Positions 1-6,318 are shown, numbered from the stretch's first letter. The stretch is DNA of 8,192 bases from Candidatus Binataceae bacterium (GCA_030042765.1 JASHZA010000416.1:1-8192), one strand, 5' to 3'. Notes: generated by a model not told the origin, from the sequence alone. Program-made: numbers and translations.

Positions 1-83
1 GGGCGCTTGCGAACCGCCTCGAGGCCTTCGAGAACTCGAATCGATTCAGCGCCGTAGGCGTCTGAACTTTGTTTGTTTGCCAT
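1..83 (-). CDS. gyrB: DNA gyrase subunit B, N-terminus (partial, cut by window start)
   Basis: Reading the minus strand from the ATG at 83 gives 27 complete codons. Residues 10-27 read YGAESIRVLEGLEAVRKR, followed by a split proline codon. This is the highly conserved N-terminal arm of GyrB, just before the PGMYIG segment of the GHKL ATPase domain. GyrB is the ATP-hydrolysing subunit of the A2B2 gyrase that introduces negative supercoils. ParE shares this arm, so a topoisomerase IV subunit cannot be fully excluded, but the wording matches GyrB best. There is no clear Shine-Dalgarno: the bases just upstream are an A/T-rich run. A promoter lies about 50 bases upstream. The genes upstream of it on the same strand are not dnaA, dnaN or recF, so the classic origin-proximal arrangement is absent on this side. 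Confidence 0.9.
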   Translation of the reverse strand, partial: MANKQSSDAYGAESIRVLEGLEAVRKR

Positions 84-463
84 AGAAAAAAATCGAGCCG
101 ACGAGACAGCTACAGCCGCTCCACAACCAGCAGTTATTATACGGCCGCCGGACCCTCTAGTAAAGAAAACTGACGCGCATCGCGGGCCTGATCAAAACGC
201 TATTTCGCTGTGATCGCGGTAGACTGGAAAAGCTATGCTTTTATTGCCCGAATCGACACCCCCGGCAGTATCGTGGAGGATACGGCTGCAGAGAACAATA
301 AGCCTAAGGATAAAACTTCGTTTGATCGATTAGCGGCGCATCATGTAAACGTCCACTTGAGCGCGTCCAACGGTCCTTTGGCTGCACTTCACGGCATCCG
401 GGATCGACCGGTCGGCCGACCCGTTACGTACCGGCAGTTCCGAGCACTCTGGGGATGAGCAGA
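84..463. other. Intergenic region with no convincing gene
   Basis: This stretch of about 380 bases lies between gyrB and the 3' end of the TenA/CADD-like gene. Apart from the gyrB promoter I see no supported feature. A plus-strand open frame (210-458, GTG start, 82 codons) has no Shine-Dalgarno, no recognisable motif and weaker third-position GC bias than its neighbours, so I do not call it a gene. A perfect 12-bp palindrome, GGTCGGCCGACC, sits at 410-421, close to the 3' end of the minus-strand gene. It has no T-tract, so it is not a clear terminator. Confidence 0.5.
136..164 (-). promoter_or_regulatory. Sigma70-type promoter of gyrB
   Basis: On the minus strand a perfect TATAAT (-10, plus positions 136-141) is preceded, after exactly 17 bp, by TTTACT (-35, 159-164; 4 of 6 to TTGACA). 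The predicted start would leave a leader of about 45 nt before the gyrB ATG at 83. This is inferred from consensus match and position only. Confidence 0.6.
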
Positions 464-1156
464 TTATGCCGCGGCACGCTCCATCCCGTCGAAGAACTGC
501 CACCACAGGTCGACTGAGCGTTCCGCCGCGGCGCGTACCTTGGCGGCTTCGTGCTCCGTCAATTCCGCGTGGCTGAGGACATGGTCGCCGACGTCGCTAT
601 GGTCGCGGTCGGCGATCTCATGGATGTCGAAGAAGGCGACCTGGTCGCGGGTGACTCCGTAATTCTTCTCGAGGGAGCGCGCGAAAGGTTCGAAATTGCC
701 CGGCACCTGACCCTGGGCCGCAACGTTTATCGCAGCGATCCCTTCTTCAAACGAGCGGTCCTTGGTCGAGAGCTCGAACCAGTCAATCAGAGCCGCGGTG
801 GAGGGCAACGGCCTGGCCTCCGTCAATTCCTCGCGTTTCATCCCAAGGCCAAGGCCAAAGCGAATGAATAACTCAGGGTGGCGAGCGCTACCCGAGATGC
901 GGCCGCTCTCCTCCTCGTAAAGGCTCTCGGCGAGCTTCTGCCGTTCGAGTGCATCGTAGCATCGCGAATGGAGGGCGCTGATCGCGCGAGGGAATTCACG
1001 CACCTGAAGGAAAAACTGAGCGGCGAAAACCTTCATCCCCTCTCGCGAGACCTTTCCCTGGGCTATCTTGAGCCACAGCGGATGGCGTCCGAAGGAACGG
1101 CGCTCTCCGACCATTTTGAAAAGATCGTGGACAAAGCTTTCACCCGAATGTGCCAT
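464..1156 (-). CDS. TenA/PqqC/CADD-like iron-containing redox family protein (heme-oxygenase fold)
   Basis: The 230-residue product from the ATG at 1156 resembles the heme-oxygenase-fold group that includes TenA, PqqC and chlamydial CADD. Its members are soluble all-helical proteins, often with a di-metal centre. Visible signatures are an EEESGR acidic patch (81-86) followed by H93, and an HxxxDxxH motif (H179, D183, H186) in the C-terminal helix, matching the CADD-type ligand pattern. The glutamate usually found in the YE(A/S)QxP-like segment appears to be Q148 here (AAQGQVP). The frame is open 54 codons further upstream, to 1318. I chose 1156 because family similarity begins there, GGGAGAGAG lies about 7 nt upstream, and the longer version would lie deep inside dsbD. 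The start overlaps the end of dsbD by 17 bp, which suggests translational coupling. The substrate is unknown: the family includes thiaminase-like, PQQ-synthesis and para-aminobenzoate-forming members. The family call is good; the function is not assigned. Confidence 0.75.
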   Translation of the reverse strand: MAHSGESFVHDLFKMVGERRSFGRHPLWLKIAQGKVSREGMKVFAAQFFLQVREFPRAISALHSRCYDALERQKLAESLYEEESGRISGSARHPELFIRFGLGLGMKREELTEARPLPSTAALIDWFELSTKDRSFEEGIAAINVAAQGQVPGNFEPFARSLEKNYGVTRDQVAFFDIHEIADRDHSDVGDHVLSHAELTEHEAAKVRAAAERSVDLWWQFFDGMERAAA

Positions 1157-3050
1157 CGCGGATCTCTCTCCCTTGCCGATACAGAAACCCGCCAAGCTTA
1201 CCAAAGCGGGTGCGCTCAAGTGAAGCAGAGTGCGCGCCGTATTCGTGCAGGTAGCGAAGGAATTCCGCTGGACCGACATAGCCGACCCGCCTCTTGCGAA
1301 TTTTGCCAGTGCCGTCAATAAACACGGTCGTCGGAACGCCCTCGACGTTGAACTGCCGGATAATCGCCTGATTCTGCTTATTCTCGGCAGTCAGATTCGC
1401 GCGCATCAGCACGAATCCAAGCGCCTCCCGCACAACGTCCGGATCGACGAACGTGGTGTGCTCCATCTCGCGGCACGGCACGCACCAATCCGCGCTGAAA
1501 TCGAGCACGACCGGCTCACCTCGGGCTTTGGCAGCTTCCAGCGCCGCGGGACTGAACGGCTGGAAGGTCAGCTCGGGTCGTGTGCTGCGGCCCGGGATCA
1601 GCATGTAGATCAGAGCACCAGAGGCGATTACTCCGATCGCCGATTTGATCACAAAAAAGGGCTGCCAGTTGCGCCCCTCCCGCGAGACGAACCCAAGAAA
1701 AATTCCGGCCGCGACAGCGTAGTAAGGCAAAATCCTCGTCATCAGGCGATCAGGCACCACGGGATCAAGAAAATAGAGGGCGAGCCCAATCAGGATGAAG
1801 CCGAAGAGTTGTTCGACCCATCGCAGCCATTCGCCTGAGCGCGGAAGCCTTCGGATACTGCCTGCCGCAAGCGCCAACGCCACACAGGGAAGCCCAAGGC
1901 CCACGGCCAGCGTGAAGAAGAGCGCGAAACCGAAGAGGGCGCTGCCGCTTCGCTGCACCATCAACAGCAAGCCCAGGACGATCGGGCCGATACAAGGCGC
2001 TGCGACCACGCCCATCCCGAGACCCATCACCGTTGCGCCAACATAGCCTGGGCGGGCGATCCCCGCCCGCTGCATGAGCCATAAGGGTGGTTGCAGCACG
2101 AAAAGCCCGAAGCTCGAAGCCGCAAGCGCGAAGAGTACTGCGGCAATCGCCGCCAATACCCACGCATTCTCCAACGCTGCGCCGAATAATCCGCCTGAGA
2201 GGGCTGCCGCCACACCGATCACCGAAAACGTCAACGCGATTCCCACAACGTAGAGAATTGCGAGCACGACCACCCGGCGTGGACCCCCGCCTTCATTGCC
2301 GAAGTAGGCGACGGTCACGCCGATCAGTGGATAGACGCATGGTGTCAGATTGAGCGCGAGTCCTCCGAGCAGAACGACGAGAAAGCCAAAGACGTTCCCA
2401 TGACTGGCAAAAACATCCGCTACCGACCACTCCTCCGCGGTCCGGCCGCTGTCGGAGCCCGATCCTGCCCGTGAGGTCGCACCTTCAATGTCAGCCGTTT
2501 CTGGTGAAGCAAGGTCGGTCTTGTACTCAACCGATGCTGGGCGCAGGCATTGCTCGTCGTTGCAGGCCTGGTAATGGATTCGCACGGTCGCGGGCGCGCC
2601 TATGCTGGATCGAAAGGTCCCGGCAGCCTTCAGTGGCGCCTCGAATTTCACCGTGCCGGTGAAAACGGAAAGCTCCTCCCCACCCGCGAACTTGAGCGGT
2701 AGCAAACGCGGCGGCGGGTAGGTTACCACGCCGGCGGAGACTCCCGGCGGCGTCGCGACCGTCAGTCGCGTGGGGATGTAGTACTCGCCCAGTGGACGGT
2801 CGGAATTGATATGCCATCCTGAGCGGATGTGCAGGGTTACGATGAGCTGACTTGCATCTCCTGCCATTAGCGGCTGGGCGAGCGCTGCCGACTGAATCGA
2901 GACGATGCTGGCCGGGTCAATCGCGCCTTGGCAGGCAGCAGGGAGCATCAACCCCGCCATCAGAAGGAAGGGGATAATGCGAAGCGCCCCGGGCAATGCC
3001 CGGCCAGCCGGATTGGATCTTGCCAACGAGCGATAACGGCCGGGATTCAT
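1140..3050 (-). CDS. dsbD: Thiol:disulfide interchange protein DsbD (cytochrome c biogenesis/thioredoxin fusion)
   Basis: The 636-residue protein has the three-part DsbD layout. DsbD moves electrons from cytoplasmic thioredoxin across the inner membrane to periplasmic partners such as DsbC and CcmG-type proteins. After a hydrophobic signal segment (about 24-40) comes the periplasmic DsbD-alpha-like domain (about 45-180) with cysteines C163 and C168. About eight hydrophobic segments follow (roughly 220-485); the first contains LTPCVYP (C238) and the fourth AAPCIGP (C353), the two membrane redox cysteines. The C-terminal thioredoxin domain (about 498-603) has WCVPC (C523, C526) and the cis-proline loop GVPTT (P573). 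All three expected cysteine pairs are present, so it should be functional. It is longer than E. coli DsbD (about 565 residues), with a roughly 30-residue basic tail whose coding sequence overlaps the next gene. The ATG at 3050 lacks a clear Shine-Dalgarno and gives a long basic n-region, so the start is less certain. It lies 83 bp after the RibBA-like gene and is probably co-transcribed with it. Confidence 0.93.
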   Translation of the reverse strand: MNPGRYRSLARSNPAGRALPGALRIIPFLLMAGLMLPAACQGAIDPASIVSIQSAALAQPLMAGDASQLIVTLHIRSGWHINSDRPLGEYYIPTRLTVATPPGVSAGVVTYPPPRLLPLKFAGGEELSVFTGTVKFEAPLKAAGTFRSSIGAPATVRIHYQACNDEQCLRPASVEYKTDLASPETADIEGATSRAGSGSDSGRTAEEWSVADVFASHGNVFGFLVVLLGGLALNLTPCVYPLIGVTVAYFGNEGGGPRRVVVLAILYVVGIALTFSVIGVAAALSGGLFGAALENAWVLAAIAAVLFALAASSFGLFVLQPPLWLMQRAGIARPGYVGATVMGLGMGVVAAPCIGPIVLGLLLMVQRSGSALFGFALFFTLAVGLGLPCVALALAAGSIRRLPRSGEWLRWVEQLFGFILIGLALYFLDPVVPDRLMTRILPYYAVAAGIFLGFVSREGRNWQPFFVIKSAIGVIASGALIYMLIPGRSTRPELTFQPFSPAALEAAKARGEPVVLDFSADWCVPCREMEHTTFVDPDVVREALGFVLMRANLTAENKQNQAIIRQFNVEGVPTTVFIDGTGKIRKRRVGYVGPAEFLRYLHEYGAHSASLERTRFGKLGGFLYRQGREIRDGTFG

Positions 3051-3133
3051 GCGATTGCGAGTCCGGCGCGTGACGCCTGCTCCGTCACGGCCCGGACGAG
3101 GCGCCAGGACCTGGTTCCATCAAAGGCCTCGGC

Positions 3134-4309
3134 CTAATCGATCGGAACCTCACCGCTGACGGACAGCGGAGCGTGCTCTACGATTTCGAGTCCATAGCCG
3201 GGCAGATTAGCCAGCCGCGGCGGCCTATCGGTCAGCAGGATCATCTTGCGCACGCCGACCTCACGCAAAATCTGCGCGCCGATACCGTAGTCGCGGAAGT
3301 CGGCCTCGGGGACGTTGAGCCGCGTGCTGGCCCGCGGAACGTGATGGCGAACGCTACCGTTAAGATCGTTGGCGATCGCCTCCGAGTCACGCTTGAGGTA
3401 GAGAATCACGCCCCTTCCGGCTCTCGCGATTTGCTCCATCGCGTTCTGCACCTGCGCTCGCGTATTGCGCTTGACGTAGCCGAAAACGTCGCCCGGCAGA
3501 TATTCGCGATGCGCGCGCACAAGCACCGGGAGTTCAGGATCGATCTTGCCCATCACCAGCACCAGATGTTCGCTCTGGTCGACTCGATTGCGATAGACGC
3601 AAGCGGTGAATTCACCGAAAGCCGTGGGTAGCCGAGCTTCCGCGATGCGCTCGACCATCGTCTCGTTGCGCAGGCGATACTCGATGATGTCGGCGACGGT
3701 CACGAGCTTAAGCCCGTGCTGGCGCGAAAACTCGATCAAATCATCCCGCCGCGCCATCGTGCCGTCTTCCTTCAAAATCTCGCAGATGACCCCGGCAGGC
3801 TTGAGACCCGCTAGCCGCGCCAGGTCGACCGCTCCCTCGGTCTGGCCCGTCCGGACGAGCACGCCGCCTTCTCGCGCCCGCAAGGGATAGACATACCCGG
3901 GCGTAATGAACTCGGCTCCGGTCGCGTCTTCCCGCACGGCTTGAAGGATCGTGGTTGCCCGGTCGTGAGCCGAAACTCCCGAGCCTGCCGCTCGCCGCGC
4001 AGTGATCGGAACCGTAAAGGCGGTGCCAAGCGGCGCCTGGTTGTCGCCCACCATCATGCTGAGCCCGAGTTGCTCGATCCGTTCGGCGGACATCGGCAGG
4101 CAAATCAGTCCGCGCCCGTACTTGGCCATGAAGTTAATCGCTTCGGGGGTGGCCTTCTCGGCGGCCATGCAGAGGTCGCCCTCGTTCTCGCGATTTTCGT
4201 CGTCCATCAGGACGATCATCCGGCCGCGGCGAGTTTCCTCGAGCGCCTCTTCGATCGATATGAACGGAGCCTTCGGCGTGTGGGTACGTGGCGTGATTTC
4301 ACCGAACAT
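3134..4309 (-). CDS. ribBA: RibBA-like protein with degenerate cyclohydrolase II half (RibBX type) and altered RibB active site
   Basis: The 391-residue product aligns with bifunctional 3,4-dihydroxy-2-butanone 4-phosphate synthase/GTP cyclohydrolase II of riboflavin synthesis. The RibB part (about 17-212) keeps DDENRENEGDL (36-46), SGVSAHDRATTI and LARLAGLKPAGVICEI. However, the catalytic PGH is PGY (Y139) and GHTE is GQTE (Q156), so both active-site histidines are gone. The cyclohydrolase-like part (about 220-385) keeps the fold-level pattern LPTxFG, GDVFG, AGRGVILYL and DFRDYGIGAQIL. The three zinc cysteines are absent: the H-S-E-C stretch is HREY and the RCDCG stretch is KRNTR. The RQEGRGIGL loop is also replaced. 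Loss of the second activity matches the RibBX variant known from Shewanella and other Proteobacteria; loss of the RibB histidines is an extra oddity. I chose ATG 4309 over an upstream GTG at 4345 because AGAGG lies 6 nt before it. No FMN riboswitch is visible upstream. Family certain; activity doubtful. Confidence 0.88.
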   Translation of the reverse strand: MFGEITPRTHTPKAPFISIEEALEETRRGRMIVLMDDENRENEGDLCMAAEKATPEAINFMAKYGRGLICLPMSAERIEQLGLSMMVGDNQAPLGTAFTVPITARRAAGSGVSAHDRATTILQAVREDATGAEFITPGYVYPLRAREGGVLVRTGQTEGAVDLARLAGLKPAGVICEILKEDGTMARRDDLIEFSRQHGLKLVTVADIIEYRLRNETMVERIAEARLPTAFGEFTACVYRNRVDQSEHLVLVMGKIDPELPVLVRAHREYLPGDVFGYVKRNTRAQVQNAMEQIARAGRGVILYLKRDSEAIANDLNGSVRHHVPRASTRLNVPEADFRDYGIGAQILREVGVRKMILLTDRPPRLANLPGYGLEIVEHAPLSVSGEVPID

Positions 4310-4372
4310 AACTTGCCTCTGCCCTGGGCTCCCTGCTGCACCCACCTCAACCCCATCCGTCGGGCTGATGCA

Positions 4373-4402
4373 ATTGTAGCCTACGCGCGCCCTGGGCGTG
4401 AA
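4373..4402 (-). promoter_or_regulatory. Putative promoter of the ribBA-like/dsbD/TenA-like set
   Basis: On the minus strand TACAAT (-10, plus positions 4373-4378) is preceded, after 18 bp, by TTCACG (-35, 4397-4402; 4 of 6 matches). Transcription would start near 4366, giving a leader of about 57 nt before the ATG at 4309. That is too short for an RFN/FMN riboswitch, and none of its conserved blocks is seen. Two copies of GCCCTGGGC flank this unit: one ends at the -35 element (4389-4397) and the other lies just ahead of the ribosome-binding site (4321-4329). Confidence 0.45.
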
Positions 4403-4412
4403 CCCCCGCGAG

Positions 4413-4452
4413 GATTCGGACTCGCTCGGGGTATGATTCGGGCTCCCTCGGG
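4413..4452. repeat. Imperfect 18-bp direct repeat, 22-bp period, in divergent promoter region
   Basis: GATTCGGACTCGCTCGGG (4413-4430) is repeated as GATTCGGGCTCCCTCGGG (4435-4452) with 16 of 18 positions identical. The period of 22 bp is close to two helical turns, so both copies face the same side of the DNA. They lie between the divergent ribBA-like and selA genes, about 10 bp upstream of the putative minus-strand -35. This arrangement is typical of a tandem transcription-factor binding site, but no regulator can be named. Confidence 0.55.
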
Positions 4453-4535
4453 CTCTGTTGTAATGGTGCCGCGCCCCCTGGCTTCGAGACGTGAGGCGGG
4501 CGCAGGTACGGATACCGCCCGAGCCGCACGGTCGC

Positions 4536-4541
4536 TACAAT
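4536..4541 (+). promoter_or_regulatory. -10-like element immediately upstream of selA
   Basis: TACAAT (5 of 6 to TATAAT) ends 7 bp before the selA ATG at 4549, the usual distance from a -10 hexamer to the transcription start. No good -35 is seen 16-18 bp upstream and there is no Shine-Dalgarno. If the element is real, the selA transcript would start at or next to its ATG and be leaderless. Confidence 0.35.
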
Positions 4542-4548
4542 CCAAGCC

Positions 4549-5988
4549 ATGGCCCCGCGCGCAAAAAGCTCCAGTTCTTTGCCACAGCCCGCTGGTGCGC
4601 AGGTTCTTCGCGTTTTGCCCGCAGTAGACGAATGTCTCAAAGCCGCCGAGAGTGATGAGGCGCTGCGCGGCTTTAGCCGCGATTACCTCAAACTGGCAGT
4701 GCAGCGCGCCCTTGACGGCCTGCGCGAGATGATCGCGGCTGGCCGTCACGACGCTCCAGAGCGACGCGAACAAATGGCCGCCGAGGTCATTCGCCGGGTG
4801 CGCAAGCTTGTCGCCGGCGACGAGCCCGGCTTGAAACCTGTTGTCAACGCCACCGGCATCGTCCTCCACACAAACCTCGGCCGCGCCCTATTGGCCGAAC
4901 CTGCGATCGAAGCGGTCGAACGGGCAGCTCGCTCGGCCGTCAACCTCGAGTACGATCTTGCAACCGGCGGACGCGGCGATCGCGACACCCTGATCGAAGA
5001 GGAATTGTGCGCACTGACCGGCTGCGAAGCCGGCACCGTCGTCAACAACAACGCCGCCGCCGTGTTGCTCGCACTTAGCACGCTGGCCGACGGGCGCGAA
5101 GTCGTGGTGTCGCGCGGCGAGTTGGTCGAGATCGGCGGCTCCTTCCGCATACCCGAAGTAATGGCCCGCGCGGGCGCGCGTATCCGCGAAGTCGGCACCA
5201 CCAACCGGGTGCATCCACGCGACTACGTCGATGCGATCGGTCCGGAGACCGCCCTCCTGCTCAAGGTCCATCCCTCCAACTATCGCGTCGTAGGGTTCAC
5301 CGCGGAGGTCGGTTTGGCCGAACTGGCTGAAATCGGCCGCGCTCATAACCTCCCCGTTATGGAGGACCTCGGATCGGGTGCGCTGATCGACATGGCCGCT
5401 TACGGTCTTCCGCGCGAGCCCATCGTGCGCGATCGGATCGCAGCGGGCGCCGCGATCGTAACGTTCTCCGGAGACAAGCTGCTCGGCGGCCCTCAGGCGG
5501 GAATCGTGGTTGGCCGCCATGCCCTGATCGAAAGACTCAATGCCAACCCGCTCAAACGGGCGCTCCGATGCGACAAACTCACTATCGCCGCCCTGGAAGC
5601 GACGCTGCGCCTGTACGTCCGCAGCCGCGACCTCGCAACAGAATTGCCGACGCTTCGATTGCTCCGGCGCGCGCTGGCCGAGATAGAAATTGCCGCCGCG
5701 CGTGCCCGCGAGATCCTTGCCGAACGGCTCGGGCCCGAATTTCAAATTGAAATCGTCGACTCGACTTCGCAAATAGGATCGGGCGCATTGCCCGCCGAAG
5801 AATTGAAGACGCGCGCGCTGCGTATCACCCATCGCGATCTCGCCGAGGATGCTATCGCTGCGCTCTTCCGCGGCGCGCGGCCACCGGTGCTGGGACGCGT
5901 CCGCGACGGCGCTTTCATGCTCGACTTGCGCACGGTCGAGGACCCGGCCGCCCTCGCGGTCGAGTTTCCCTCGCGCACCAATCGATAA
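4549..5988 (+). CDS. selA: L-seryl-tRNA(Sec) selenium transferase (selenocysteine synthase)
   Basis: SelA is a PLP enzyme that converts seryl-tRNA(Sec) to selenocysteinyl-tRNA(Sec) using selenophosphate; bacterial SelA is a large homodecamer in the cytoplasm. The 479-residue length is close to E. coli SelA (463). The small N-terminal helical domain that contacts tRNA(Sec) spans about 20-62 (LPAVDECLKAA...YLKLAVQRAL). It is followed by the PLP core: VNATGIVLHTNLGRALL (99-115), VVNNNAAAVLLAL, EIGGSFRIPEVM, EVGTTNR, HPSNYRVVGFT, MEDLGSGAL and the PLP lysine motif TFSGDKLLGGPQAG with K310. Arginines R337 and R340, shortly after the lysine, match the positions of phosphate-binding arginines in SelA. 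All key residues appear intact. Translation is taken from ATG 4549 because the N-terminal domain begins about 20 residues later; there is no Shine-Dalgarno. selB, selC and selD are not in the window. Dodecin follows 75 bp downstream on the same strand. Confidence 0.96.
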   Translation: MAPRAKSSSSLPQPAGAQVLRVLPAVDECLKAAESDEALRGFSRDYLKLAVQRALDGLREMIAAGRHDAPERREQMAAEVIRRVRKLVAGDEPGLKPVVNATGIVLHTNLGRALLAEPAIEAVERAARSAVNLEYDLATGGRGDRDTLIEEELCALTGCEAGTVVNNNAAAVLLALSTLADGREVVVSRGELVEIGGSFRIPEVMARAGARIREVGTTNRVHPRDYVDAIGPETALLLKVHPSNYRVVGFTAEVGLAELAEIGRAHNLPVMEDLGSGALIDMAAYGLPREPIVRDRIAAGAAIVTFSGDKLLGGPQAGIVVGRHALIERLNANPLKRALRCDKLTIAALEATLRLYVRSRDLATELPTLRLLRRALAEIEIAAARAREILAERLGPEFQIEIVDSTSQIGSGALPAEELKTRALRITHRDLAEDAIAALFRGARPPVLGRVRDGAFMLDLRTVEDPAALAVEFPSRTNR

Positions 5989-6063
5989 CCGCACTTGCTA
6001 AGCACCTTTGCGCGGGACTACACAGGCATTGTTACCCAACCTAACGTTCGCACGGGGAGCACG

Positions 6064-6285
6064 ATGCCCGACAAGACATACAAGATAGTCGACGTGGTCG
6101 GCGTCTCCGACCAGAGCATCCATCAGGCAGTCCGTAACGCCTTGGAAAAGGCACGCCAGACCCTGCGCAATCTCGACTGGTTCGAGGTTAGAAATATCCG
6201 CGGTGCGATACTGAAAAATGGGGAGCCGGAATTCCAGGTCGAGGTGAGAATCGGCTTTCGTCTCGAGGGCGCACCAGTCGCGTAA
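6064..6285 (+). CDS. Dodecin (flavin-binding protein)
   Basis: Dodecins are small proteins that assemble into hollow dodecamers and bind riboflavin, FMN or related flavins in stacked pairs, thought to buffer free flavin and limit photochemical damage. The 73-residue product has the usual length. It starts YKIVDVVGVSDQSIHQAVRN (6-25), continues with a helix, then NLDWFEVRNIRGAI and the final strand EFQVEVRIGFRLE. The flavin-stacking tryptophan (W39) and the neighbouring glutamine (Q58) match the residues known from the archaeal dodecin (W36, Q55). The ATG at 6064 is preceded by GGGGAG about 5 nt upstream; an upstream TTG extension at 5995 has no family support. It lies 75 bp after selA without a clear promoter of its own, so read-through from selA is possible. 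A short hairpin follows the stop codon. The RibBA-like gene 1.8 kb away is the other flavin-linked protein here. Confidence 0.93.
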   Translation: MPDKTYKIVDVVGVSDQSIHQAVRNALEKARQTLRNLDWFEVRNIRGAILKNGEPEFQVEVRIGFRLEGAPVA

Positions 6286-6298
6286 GTTTCGCGCACGC

Positions 6299-6318
6299 GC
6301 TGGCGCGGAGACGCCAGC
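6299..6318 (+). terminator. GC-rich hairpin after the dodecin gene, possible terminator
   Basis: Thirteen bases after the dodecin stop, GCTGGCG (6299-6305) pairs with CGCCAGC (6312-6318) across a 6-nt loop, giving a perfect 7-bp stem. Only TT follows before CG-rich sequence returns, so it lacks a proper U-tract. It could be a weak or Rho-assisted terminator or a 3'-end stabiliser. Confidence 0.35.

Noticed and set aside
410..421. 12-bp palindrome GGTCGGCCGACC as terminator of the minus-strand set
   Set aside because: No loop-closed stem with a T-tract on either side; probably chance in GC-rich DNA.
210..458. Plus-strand open frame of 82 codons with GTG start
   Set aside because: It has no Shine-Dalgarno, no recognisable motif and weaker codon bias than the neighbouring genes.
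1100..1142. TGA at the end of dsbD read as selenocysteine, given selA nearby
   Set aside because: The codon lies after the complete thioredoxin domain, not at a redox position, and the following sequence overlaps the next gene; an ordinary stop is simpler.
1157..1318. 54-residue N-terminal extension of the TenA/CADD-like protein
   Set aside because: It lies wholly inside dsbD in another frame, has no family similarity, and the ATG at 1156 has its own good ribosome-binding site.
1765..2163. Long minus- and plus-strand frames inside dsbD, ribBA, selA and the BON gene
   Set aside because: They are shadows caused by high GC content; their translations show no family features and the true frames are unambiguous.
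4310..4345. Upstream GTG start (4345) for the RibBA-like gene
   Set aside because: The ATG at 4309 has AGAGG at ideal spacing, while the extension adds 12 non-conserved residues.
4310..4420. FMN (RFN) riboswitch upstream of the RibBA-like gene
   Set aside because: None of the conserved RFN blocks is visible on the minus strand, and the predicted leader of about 57 nt is too short.
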